From contig QRFJ01007212.1 in assembly GCA_006176705.1 (NCBI GenBank), positions 1 through 64,000 on the forward strand: 64,000 bases of DNA. The letters are read 5' to 3'. The translations under genes were made by a program, and so were the position numbers. Numbering within the stretch: position 1 is the first letter of the stretch; each line of letters starts with the position of its first letter. Of this stretch, positions 48,560 to 58,704 are shown piece by piece. The stretch is from Cocos nucifera (Eukaryota > Streptophyta > Magnoliopsida > Arecales > Arecaceae). The notes under the pieces were generated by a model. It saw only the letters and a list, made by a program, of their open reading frames with translations. It was not told where the DNA came from and ran no database searches.

Positions 48560-49717
48560 TGTTGGTGCAGAAACTCATCGTCGTCGGAGGTCACCGGAGT
48601 CGAGGCCGCTGAGGTCGCCATCGGGGACCTACAAGACAAAGTCCCGTCCGGAACCGGTGGGGGGTGGCTCCGACAGGACCCTCTGATGGTCAAGTCAGTT
48701 TTCGGCCAACAGGAATGGAGTGCTCGGAATGAGTTTCGGAGCTTAGAGAAGAAGAGGAGAGCTCAGAGAGATTAGAGGTCAGAGAGCTTAGCCTTAGCAT
48801 ATTGAAAGGGTCCTTTTTATAGCGGAGCTTGATGATGACAATTACAGCCGCGTGCTGGCGGGCCGCTCGAGGTTCGATGGAGTCAGTCTCACGGGATGGT
48901 GCCATGTGCAACGGATTGATGGTGATAGCCATCGCCGCCTGACAGTGGGTCGCTATCGCCTGCGGTGGACTGATGGTGATAGCCATCGCCGCCTGACAGT
49001 GGGTTGCTATCGCCTGTGGCGGACTGATGGTGATAGCTGCAGATCTTGCGGACCGATGGTGATGGCTGCAGAAGGGTTGAAGGCCTTCATCGTGTGCCCA
49101 TTTTGGAGGAGTTCGGGCTCCTAAAGAGGAAGATTGGAGGAAGTTCGGCTCCCATAGGCGGAGGTATGCAGCTAAGGCTCGTCCGCTAAAGAGTTCGGCC
49201 GAGGGGAATCCGAAGCTCGATCGTTTGGAGAGTTTGGCCGGATGTTGGACTTCGGCTGAGGCTTGGATGCTTGAGAGTTCGGCAGGAGCTCAGTCGGTCG
49301 AAGTTCGGTGAGGGCGACCGCTGAGGAGTTCGGCCGAGGGGGCGACCGCTGAGGAGTTCGGCCGAGGGGCGACTGCTTGAGGAGTTCGGCCGAGGGGGCG
49401 ACCGCTGAGGTGTTCGGCAGAGTGATGACTGCTTGAGGAGTTCGGTCGAGGGGGCGACCGCTGAGGAGTTCGGGCGCTGGGGGATTCCGTTAAAGCCCGG
49501 TCGCTTGGAGTCCAAGGAGCTCGGTCGCTGAACGGGTTCGGTCTTGATGCTGGGAGTCTGGAAGAAGCTCGGCAGCTAACTAGTTCGATCGACTGGAAGA
49601 AGCTCGAGCGCTGGGAGTTCGGCTGAAGCCAGTCTGCCGAAGCTCTTCTGCGGCTACTGGTTGCATTAGGCTGGGCATCGAGCTAGACTTCGGCTGGATC
49701 GGGATTTATCCCCAACA
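48560..49717 (-). repeat. 3' LTR of G
   Basis: 1158 bp; on the minus strand TGTTGGGGATAAATC to CACCAACA. It contains ~56-bp subrepeats at 48900-49040 (GGTGATAGCCATCGCCGCC) and ~28-bp subrepeats at 49290-49480 (GAGGAGTTCGGCCGAGG). A TATAAAAA box lies at 48814-48821 on the minus strand. Confidence 0.9.
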
Positions 49718-49735
49718 TTAGCCCCCCCACTCCCG
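49718..49735 (-). promoter_or_regulatory. Polypurine tract of G
   Basis: The minus strand reads GGGAGTGGGGGGGCTAA immediately before the LTR. It is consistent with a plus-strand primer site and supports the minus orientation. Confidence 0.65.
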
Positions 49736-50059
49736 AGTTCGAAAATCGAAGGAAGGGAGTGTAGGAAAGGCGACTGCCAAAGTCTTCCTCTGAGCTCTAT
49801 GCTGGTCTTAGTCGAAGCTCGGGGGAATCTCGCCTCCAGCTGAAGTTGATATCGAGGTTGGAGCCCAGCGAAGATCCCATTTCCATCCGAGGTCGACATG
49901 GTTGCTTTCTCTAGCCAAGGTCGATGTTGAAGGCCGAGGTCATCGCAGGCCTTACCTCTATTCGAGGTTACTCAGGCACTCCAGCCGAGGTTGACGTGGG
50001 CGCTCGGGGGAGACCTCATCTCCTACTGCCGAAGTTGGCCCAGTCCCTTGGGGGAGATC

Positions 50060-51600
50060 TGATCCATAGCCAAAGTTGTCTATGAACGCTCGGGATAGAT
50101 CTTATCTCGAGCAGCCAATGTCGAAGTACGCGCTCGGGAGAGATCTTATCTCCTACGACCGAGCTTCCCTCGGGGGAGATCTTATCTTCTGCAATCGAGG
50201 TCGAAGTGCATGCTCGGGGGAGATCTTATCTCCTACAGTCGAGCTTTCTTCGGGAGAGATCTTATCTCCTGCAGCCGAGCTTTCCTCGAGGGAGATCTTA
50301 TCTCCTGCGGCCGAGCTTCCCTCAGAGGAGATCTTATCTCCTGCAACCGAGGTCGAAGTGCGCGCTCGGGGAGATCTTATCTCCTACAGCCGAGCTTTCT
50401 TCGGAGGAGATCTTATCTCCTGCAGCCGAGCTTTCCTCGGGAGAGATCTTATCTCCTACGGCCGAGCTTCCCTCGGGGGAGATCTTATCTCCTGCAATCG
50501 ATGTCGAAGTATGCGCTCGGGGGAGATCTTATCTCCTGCAGTCGAGCTTTCTTCGGGGGAGATCTTATCTCCTACAGTCGAGGTCGAAGTGCGCACTCGG
50601 GAAAGATCTTATCTCCTGCAGCCGAGCTTCCCTCGGGGAAGATCTTATCTCCTACGGCCGAGCTTCCCTCGGGGGAGATCTTATCTCCTGCAGCCAAGGT
50701 CGAAGTGCGCGCTCAAGGGAGATCTTATCTCCTACAGCCGAGCTTCCCTCGGGGAAGATCTTATCTCCTGCGGTCGAGCTTCCCTCGGGGAGAGATCTTA
50801 TCTCCTGCAGTCGAGGTCGAAGTGCGCGCTCAGGGGACATCATATCTCCTGCAGCCGAGCTTCCCTTGAGGGAGATCTTATCTCCTACGGCCGAGCTTCC
50901 CTCGGGGGAGATCTTATCTCCTGTAGCCGAGGTCGAAGTGTGCGCTCGGGGGAGATCTTATCTCCTACGGCCGAGCTTCCCTCGGGGGAGATCTTATCTC
51001 CTGCGGCCGAGCTTCCCTCGGGGGAGATCTTATCTCCTTTAGCCGAGGTCGAAGTGCACGCTCGGGGAGATCTTATCTCCTACGGCTGAGCTTCCCTCGG
51101 GGGAGATCTTATCTCCTGTAGTCGAGGTAGAAGTGTGCGCTCAGGGGAGATCTTATCTCCTGCAGTCGAGCTTCCCTCGGGAGAGATCTTATCTCCTTTA
51201 GCCGAGGTCGAAGTGCGCGCTCGGGGGAGATCTTATCTCCTACAGCTGAGCTTCCCTCGGGGGAGATCTTATCTCCTGCAGCCAAGGTCGAAGTGCGCGC
51301 TCGGGGGAGATCTTATCCTTCGGGGGAGATCTAATCTCCTGCAGCCGAGCTTTCCTCGAGGGAGATCTTATCTCCTGCAGTCGAGGTCGAAGTGCGCGCT
51401 CGGATGGATCTTATCTCCTACGGCCGAGCTTTCCTCGGGGGAGATCTAATCTCCTGCAGTCGAGCTTTCCTCGGGGGAGATCTTATCTCCTGCGGCCGAG
51501 CTTCCCTCGGGGGAGATCTTATCTCCTGCAGCCGATGTCGAAGTGCGCGCTCGGAGGAGATCTTATCTCCTGCAGCCGAGCTTTCCTCGATCCACCCCCG
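50060..51600. repeat. Array of ~40 short hairpin units in G
   Basis: Two interleaved units alternate: a ~36-bp unit with CGAGCTTCCCTC and a ~44-bp unit with CGAGGTCGAAGTGCGCGCTC. Both carry GGAGATCTTATCTCC, in which GGAGAT and ATCTCC pair around CTT as a tight hairpin. Units drift at a few positions and stay contiguous, without spacers. The array lies just upstream of the 3' LTR on G's own strand, where Tat-group elements are known to carry tandem repeats. The 337-, 278- and 219-codon plus-strand frames here arise because the unit lacks stops in all three frames. Confidence 0.88.
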
Positions 51601-51809
51601 TTAGCATGAGGTCCCCTCTGGTTCCCAATATGGCGAATATTTGACGGCTTCATTTTCTGCTACCGCAGTTTCTGCCCCAGGGAATAACATTATTGGAAGG
51701 AAAGAATTTTACCAAAGGAAAGTTACGGGCAGCACATCCCCTTTTGAGGGGTCGTCAGGGCATTGTTCCTCGGAGCTCCCTCCCTCGGGCAGTAAGTCCC
51801 GTCCAGACA

Positions 51810-52150
51810 ACCTCCTCTATCCCATTCTGGCCTTCTCGATTTGAAGAAAGCTCTTGGCTTTGTCGCTGGGAGCCGACGAACCGCCGATGTACCAAGCTCC
51901 TCCCCAGGGTAACGTTGATGATGCTTTGAGGCGGTCGACCCAGGAGTTTCTGGTTACGATAGCGCCCTTAGCCGACTTTCTCCAACCACTCCTTCCTGAC
52001 GAGCTCCTCAATTTTGTCTCACAGTTGGATGCATTTCTTAGCATCGTGGCTGTGGTCGCGATGGTAGATGCAGTACGATCGAGCTTATTTAGGAGAGACC
52101 GTAATCCTTCTGGTCTTGGCAGCTGGCTCTTTTAACTTCGCTGAGAATTC
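51810..52150 (-). pseudogene. Tat-like gypsy gag remnant in G
   Basis: The minus strand encodes SYCIYHRDHSHDAKKC at 52031-52078, then a stop, DKIEELVRKEWLEKVG, another stop and, after about 20 residues, INVTLG. Gypsy Tat-group Gags carry a similar C-x2-H...H-x4-C knuckle followed by an acidic helix and an INxIxGG motif just before protease. Order and spacing match that pattern; no protease or RT follows on the left. At least three stops make it a pseudogene. Confidence 0.6.
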
Positions 52151-53715
52151 GAGTTAGAAGAGCGGGACGTAGTTGCGGAACCTTTCGGGAGGGCTTCTTT
52201 GCATCCTTTTGTCGGGGCCTCCTTGGTGGCGAGCTCAAGGAGTTAGGGGTTGTAAAGCCTGTGGGAGAACTTTATGCCCAGTTGTCGGAGCTTCCTTGGA
52301 GTCATACTCGAGAGGGAGTCCTTGCTTGCCCTGGGGCGGTTGTGCGCTCGGCCGAACTTCATCTCACTTTGTGTGAAATCTTTGTTGGAGGCTTCCTTGG
52401 TGACATAATCAGGCTGGAGTTCTGCCTCACTTGCACCGAACTTCATTCCGCCTTCCCACGAAAGCCTTCGCGGGAGGAATAATGCCCCTTCCTCGATGAC
52501 GGGCTTTGAGGTGAAGTTCGGCCGAGGTGAAGTTCAGCCTCACTTGCGCCGAACTTTATTCTATTTTCCCGCGAAACCCTCCGTGGGAGAACTTCCTCTG
52601 CTGCTTTTGTCCGGACTTCCTTGACGACGAGCTCGAGTGGGAGCTCGGCTTTGCTTGCCCGAACTTCACTCCACCTCCTGTGAATTCTTTGTAGTGGTTT
52701 CCTTGGTGTCATACTCGAGCGGAAGTTCGGCCTCACTTGCACCGAACTTCATTCTGATGATGAGATTTCAGGGAAAGTTCGGCCTTGCTGCCGTCGAACT
52801 TCATTCTGCTTTCCTGCTCATAGTAAACTCCATTCCGCTTTCCCGCGGAACCTTTCTCGCGCCGAACTTCATTTCGCTTCTACGGAAGAACTTCTGTGGG
52901 AGTACTTCATACTCCTTTATCGGAGCTTCCTCGATGATGGGCTTGAGGGGGAGTACGGCCTTGCTTGCACTGGGAGGTCATGAGCATGGCCGAACTTCAT
53001 TCCGTCTCCTTCCAAAACCTTGGGAGAACTTCCTTGATGACGAGTTCGAGGAAGAGCTCGACGCCACTTGCCTGAGCTTCATTCCTCCTCCCGTGACTTC
53101 TTCGTAGGTGGCTCCCTTGGTGTCATACCCGAGCGAAAGTTCGGCCTCACTTGCGCCGAACTTTATTCCGATGATGATATTTCAGGGGAAGTTTGGTCTT
53201 GCTGCCACCGAACTTCATTCCGCTTTCTTGCTCACGGTAAACTCCATTCCGCTTTCCCACGGAACCTTCCTCACGCCGAACTTCATTCCGCTTCTGCAAA
53301 AGAACTTCTGTGGGAGGACTTCATACTCCTTTGGCTGGGCTTCCTCGATGATGGGCTCGAGGGGGAGTACGGCCTTGCTTGCGTTGGGAGGTCGTGAGCA
53401 TGGCCAAACTTCATTCTGTCTCCTTCCGAAACCTGGGGAGAACTTCCTTGATGACGAGTTCGAGGAAGAGCTCGGCGTCGCTTGCCTGAGCTTCATTCCT
53501 CCTCCCATGACTTCTTCGTAGGTGGCTCCCTTGGTGTCATACCCGAGTGGAAGTTCGGCCTCACTTGCGCCGAACTTCATTCCGATGATGAGATTTTAGG
53601 GGAAGTTCGGCCTTGCTACCACCAAACTTCATTCCGCTTTCCTGCTCGCGGTAAACTCCATTCCGCTTTCCTGCGGAACCTTCCTCGCACCAAACTTCAT
53701 TTTGCTTCTGCGGAA
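52151..53715. repeat. 414-bp tandem repeat block in G
   Basis: About two and a half close copies from roughly 52680 to 53715; the marker GATGATGAGATTTCAGG recurs near 52757, 53171 and 53586, a spacing of 414-415 bp. Sub-words such as CGCCGAACTTCATTCCGCTT recur inside each unit. 52151-52680 holds more diverged relatives. Frames across it (for example 52637-53107 and 53108-53521) repeat the same peptide words and have no recognisable domain. Confidence 0.75.
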
Positions 53716-54103
53716 GAACTTCTGCTCTCTGTTTCTCTCCTAAGGGCGATTGGCATGCCCAAATGCTCTTCCTTAAGGCTGGTTCCTCGCATTTTTCTGG
53801 CAAAGTCTCCACCGAAGGTTGTCGCACGGCCTGTATCACCTCGATGGGCCGCGAACCCATCCGGCAGGTTGAACTGCTCTACATCTACGGTGGCTTCGGG
53901 TGGAGCCTGGGCTATCGGGGCTACAATGGAGCGGGCGTACCTAGGGCGTAGGATGCTGATCGCCGTATCGAAGCTCTCCTGGGGGCGTTTTCTCTTTAGG
54001 AGAGAAAGGGGAGATCTCCGGAGAGGGAAAAGAAGAGTCACCAAGCACTCCTTTAAGAATAAGGGAACCTTGGAGGTTCGAGGCCCTTCCTCTAGCGCCA
54101 ATC
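53716..54103 (-). other. Leader side of G with primer site
   Basis: On the minus strand the LTR end is followed within about three bases by TGGCGCTAGAGGAAGGG (54084-54100), a TGGCGC-type primer site as in many plant gypsy elements. A 164-codon minus frame (54191-53697) crosses LTR, primer site and leader, so it is unlikely to be a protein as annotated. Its later part could include the Gag N-terminus but shows no motif I can name. Confidence 0.5.
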
Positions 54104-55260
54104 TGTTGGTGCAGAAACTCGTCATCGCCGGAGGTCGTCGGAGTCGAGGCCGCTGAGGTCGCCGTCGGGGACCTGCAAGACAAAGTCCCATCCGAAACCG
54201 ATGGGGGGTGGCTCCGACAGGACCCTCCGACGGTCAAGTCAGTTTTCGACCAATAGGAATGGAGTGCTCGGAATGAGTTCCGGAGCTTAGAGAAGAAGAG
54301 GAGAGCTCAGAGAGATTAGAGGTCTGAGAGCTTAGCCTTAGCATATCGGAAGGGTCCTTTTTATAGTGGAGCTTGATGATGACAACTGCAGCCGCATGCT
54401 GGCGGGCCACTCGAGGTTCGGTGGAGTCAGTCTCATGGGATGGTGCCGTGTGCGACAGATTGATGGTGATAGCCATCGCCGCCTGACAGTGGGTCGCTAT
54501 CGCCTGTGGTGGATTGATGGTGATAGCCATCACCGCCTGACAGTGGGTCGCTATTGCCTGCGACGGACTGATGGTGATAGCTGCAGAGCTTGCGGATCGA
54601 TGGTGATGGCTGCAGAAGGGTTGAAGGCCTTCGTCGTGTGCCCATTTCGGAGGAGTTCGGGCTCCTGAAGAGGAAGATTGGAGGGAGTTCGGCTCCCATA
54701 GGCGGAGGTATGCAGCTAAGGCTCGTCCGCTGAAGAGTTCGACCGAGGGGAATCCGAAGCTCGGTCGTTTGGAGAGTTCGGCCAGATGTTGGACTTTGGC
54801 TGAGGCTTGGATGCTTGAGAGTTCGGCAGGAGCTCGGTCGACCGAAGTTCGGTGAGGGCGACGCTGAGGAGTTCGATCGAGGGACGACTGCTTGGGGAGT
54901 TTGGCCGAGGGGGCGACCGCTGAGGTATTCGGTCGAGTGATGACTGCTTGAGGAGTTCGACCGAGGGGGCGATCGCTGAGGAGTTCAGCCGAGGGGGCGA
55001 CCGCTGAGGAGTTCGGGCGTTGGGGGATTCCGTTAAAGCCCGGCCGCTTGGAGTCCAAGGAGCTCGGTCGCTGAACGGGTTCGGTCTTGATGCTGGGAGT
55101 CTGGAAGAAGCTCGGCAGCTAACTAGTTCGGTCGGTTGGAAGAAGCTCGGGCGCTGGGAGTTCGACTGAAGTCCGTCTGTCGAAGCTCTTCTGCAGCTAC
55201 TGGTTGCATTAGGCTGGGCGTCGAGCTAGACTTTGACTGGAGTGGGATTTATCCCCAACA
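54104..55260 (-). repeat. 5' LTR of G
   Basis: 1157 bp, closely similar to 48560-49717, with the same subrepeats (54456-54600 and 54850-55010). TATAAAAA on the minus strand at 54358-54365 would drive transcription leftward. The 274-codon minus frame (55058-54234) is LTR sequence, not a gene. Confidence 0.9.
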
Positions 55261-55265
55261 ATACT
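55261..55265. repeat. Target duplication of G, right copy
   Basis: ATACT, matching 48555-48559. Confidence 0.92.
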
Positions 55266-57093
55266 CAATCATGACATTAAGTCATGAACGGGGTGTTCTG
55301 GATATGGTCAAGTGTGTATGAAGGTAGTGAGTAGGTCAATAAGAAATCGATCACTCATAGTAAGAGGAGATGACATCCTATGTATTGTCATCTAATGATA
55401 ACTCAATAAGACTTTGGCCAGAGCAGAATGAAGATTAGATCGGGTTTCTATTTGTTCATTAGCATTATCATTGATAGATGGAGAATCGACATGAATATAT
55501 ATTTGAGTTTGACATTTATCCATGCTCATAAAGATATTCAGGATGTAGGATGATCAATGGATTAAATTACATGGAAACATGCCACTGAAGGATATATTGG
55601 GTATTTTCACCAAATTCCACATCTTTCGGATAATCATGATACATTGCTAGACATCAATCTTGACTTGTGGGTTTGATTAAATTAATGAGATTAGCTTAAT
55701 CCTCTATTAGATGGTTCTTCAAATTGGTGAAATTGGATTGGCATTAACCCTAATTGATCGAGATTGAGTTCAATCGGATAAGATTAAAATGCACCCAGGC
55801 CTACTGCTAGCTAAATATTGAACCCAATGGGTCATACAAATAAGGAAAACTGATCAAGAATTAATTTTAGGATCATTGGATCCTAATTGGGTGGCTAATT
55901 GACATACTAGCACATGTTGGCTAACCTAATTCCTTGCCAAATTAGTTTTGGCTTGAATCCTTGCTTTTTAGCTAACCAATTTTGTTTTAATTTGAAATAT
56001 GGTTAAGCCATAAGGGCTACCCATTAAATGGGAGCCACTTGGCATTTATCTAGACTCATCTGGAAGAGTCCAAGGCACCCCAAATTCCTCCCTTCTTCAT
56101 GACGCCACATAATGTGGCGTGTGATTTTATATGGTGCACAAGAGGACCTAAAGTCCTTCTACTCTGGGGCATTGACCAAGTCAACACCCTTTTGTAGAGT
56201 GCCTCTCTCATAAAGTGCCTACAATTGTTGATTGGTCAAAGTCTTGTGGGTGTAGGACTTTATCTCCCAAGAATACTACGTGAAATATCGCATAGTTCCA
56301 GATTATTAGCGCCTAAGAGTCATTCTGCTTAAAGGCACTCTAGTAGGTATCTACTCTGGGAGTCTCTCTTCCTTATCTATGCCATATCAGAAGAAAATTC
56401 AAATAAATTTGGATGAAATCAGATGAAATTTAGAATTTATATGGGAATGACTTATGTACGACGTTCCAGAGGCAGAACTCAGTTTTTACGTACCTCCAAG
56501 ACTCATGCATTAAGGGACTTATCTGGGCCCTTGATAAGTGTTTTTAATGGCTTATAAGGGCTTGGGAATAGGTGCTATTGGTGCCTCATCTAGATCTATA
56601 AATTGGATACGGATGAAGGTGTCGGGCATTCTAATTTTAGAAGGTTGTCTTAATTTTCTTCCTCCCTTTCTTTTAGACAAGGTATTGTCAAGACAAGAAG
56701 TCCTCCTTTAGACAAGGTCTTGACTAATACAAGGAGTCTTAATTAAGACAAGGGTTAGAAAGATTATTTAAGAAGGCTAAGAGAGAAATAATGACAAATA
56801 AATTAGAGGAAAGAAAGTAGAAGGAAGACCAAGAAATTCTAGTGTAGAATTCTGCAAGCAAGGATTCAAGAAGGATTGTTTTTGAACCCAATTCCCATGT
56901 GGATCACTATTGGAGGGCGAACACGTGGGTGCCTCATGAAAATAAATCATCATCAAATCAGATAATTAAAGGTATCTTATTTAATTTTATACCTGAAGAA
57001 TGTATATGATTGAATTACATCAAGGTCGATCTTAGGGTTTTTGGGTTTGATAGACCAAAGTTTTAAAATCTATTGCTTCCGCCTTGTCCATCA
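55266..57093 (+). repeat. 3' LTR of E, third piece
   Basis: About 1.83 kb completing E's LTR. TATAAATT at 56597-56604 is a plausible promoter. The end is uncertain: TCCATCA at 57087-57093 would give a normal CA terminus, while unmistakable pol of H starts by 57109. No coding region seen. Confidence 0.65.
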
Positions 57094-57108
57094 AACCCTA
57101 TAAATTAT

Positions 57109-58704
57109 GGATGAGGTGGAACCACCGCTCAATGTACTTAAACTTCTGATGAGACTTCAGTTTCTTAACTAGGGCTACGGCACCATTGTTGTTGCAGTAT
57201 AAAGGGACAGCATCACATGGCATCACTCCAAGCTCTACAACGACCTTCTTGAACCAGAATGCTTTCTAAATAACTTTTGAGGTAGCAATGTACTCTACTT
57301 CCATGGTGGAGTCTACTATCACTGTCTACTTGAAACTTTTCTAGCTTACGGCACCACCATTCATAGGAACAGACTTTCAGATGTTGACTTTTGATCATCT
57401 ATATCAGACATAAAGTTTGAGTCTATATACCCCTACACCTAGAGTTCTCCATTACCAAAGATCAGAAACATATCCTTAGTCCTTCTCAAGTACTTAAGGA
57501 TACATTTCACAGTAGTCTAGTGCTCTTCACCTAGATTCGATTGATATCTACTAGTGACACAGTATGAGCGATATCAGATCATGTACACAATATGGCATAC
57601 ATGAGGCTTCCTATTACTAAAGTATAAGGATCTTGCCCATGAGTTCAATCTCTTTTAGTATGTTGGGGCACATCTTCTTAGAGATATGAATACCATGTCT
57701 GAAGGGCACAAGTCTCCTCTTGGAAATCTTCATGCTAAACCTCTTCAGCACCTCCTCTATGTACATCTTCTTTGAGAGACCCTGCATTCTCTTCAATCTA
57801 TTCCTATAGACCTTAATCCCCAAATAAAGGATGCCACTCCTAGATCTTTCATAGAAAACTCCTTACATAACCATACTTTGATCATGGTCAACATGGTAAT
57901 GTCATTCCCAATTAGGAGGTTGTCATCCATGTACAATACAAGGATATAGGGTTCCTCCTTATTCTTGATAAAACTAAATGATTTGATCACATCATTAAAG
58001 CGAGCATTCTAGCTTTGAGATGCTTGCTTGAGTCCATAAATGAACTTTTGTAGCTTGCAAACCTTGTGATCACTATCACTGGATGTGAAACCAAGTGGCT
58101 GTTCCATGTAGATATCTTCCTCAAGATATCCATTTGAAAATGTTGTTTTCACATCCATCTACCATATTTCATAATCGAAATATGCTATGATAGTAAGCAA
58201 TGTGCGGATAAATTTTAGCATGGCCATTGGTGAGAAGGTATCCTGATAGTCAATGCCCTCATACTAACTATACTCTTTCACCACTAACCTAGCCTTGAAT
58301 GCCTCCACATTCTCATCTGCACCAATCTTTCTCTTGAAGATCCATTTACACCCAATAGAAATGATACCTTCAGGTAGATCTACAAAGATCCAGACTTGAT
58401 TCGAGTGCATTGAGCCAATTTCTGACTTCATTGCCTCTCACCATTTCTCAAAGTCGATATCTAATATCACCTCATTATATGTTTTAGGATCATCTACATG
58501 AACCCCATTATATGAGAAACATTTTCTCTACATCCTCTGAAATAAAACCTAAGTATCTCTTAGGAGGATAGAAAATTCTATTTGACCTATGTGGTGGAGG
58601 AGGTAGGGTATAGATTGGCTCAGACTGACTGGCTTCCTCATGTTCCTTAGCTCATTGCTCTTCAAAGACTTTTTTCTCGACCCTAATCTATCTTCCGATG
58701 CTAC
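57109..58704 (-). pseudogene. Copia pol fragment H (linker, RT, RNase H)
   Basis: Minus strand from the integrase-RT linker (58704, equivalent to D near 31138) through RT to RNase H, stopping at HLI near 57109 without a 3' LTR. RT shows MDVKTTFSNGYLEEDIYMEQ and the catalytic motif YMDD at 57922-57933 instead of the family's YVDD. About 45 bases just before it (FKKVSGSAVVF in the relatives) are deleted. Many stops. It belongs to the same family as A, B and D but is more diverged. The bases 58700-58704 (GCTAC) are the expected target duplication of J. Confidence 0.83.

Larger units (their letters stand above)
48560..55260 (-). mobile_element. GC-rich gypsy derivative G, minus strand
   Basis: 6701 bp bounded by ATACT. 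The LTRs (48560-49717 and 54104-55260) have mirrored ends TGTTGG and CCAACA. The primer site lies beside the right LTR and a G-rich polypurine tract beside the left, so it reads right to left. The interior has a gag zinc-knuckle remnant typical of the Tat group, two tandem-repeat blocks and no pol. Base composition is far more GC-rich than its surroundings. Confidence 0.87.
23470..57093 (+). mobile_element. Old copia element E, host of three insertions
   Basis: E survives as 23470-24851 (leader, gag, start of protease), 35237-38158 (pre-integrase to RNase H) and a 3' LTR in three pieces: 38173-38413, 48253-48559 and 55266-57093, about 2.38 kb in all. D, F and G account for the gaps, each with a perfect 5-bp duplication. 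Gag-pol is homologous to that of the A/B/D family but clearly diverged. No 5' LTR or primer site is present; L abuts the leader at 23470. The right end near 57093 (TCCATCA) is approximate. Confidence 0.85.

Noticed and set aside
50076..51089. 337-codon plus-strand open frame, with overlapping 278- and 219-codon frames
   Set aside because: All come from a tandem DNA repeat without stops in three frames. The peptides merely repeat the unit, there is no domain, and the strand is opposite to element G.
50060..51600. CRISPR-like array
   Set aside because: Units are directly contiguous with no unique spacers, the surroundings are a plant retrotransposon, and no cas genes are present.
53482..54156. 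224-codon plus-strand frame
   Set aside because: Crosses the 414-bp repeat, the leader and the LTR boundary on the antisense strand of G; no motif.
54234..55058. 274-codon minus-strand frame
   Set aside because: Lies wholly inside the G LTR and repeats the LTR subrepeats; the homologous LTR at 48560-49717 has only shorter, broken frames.
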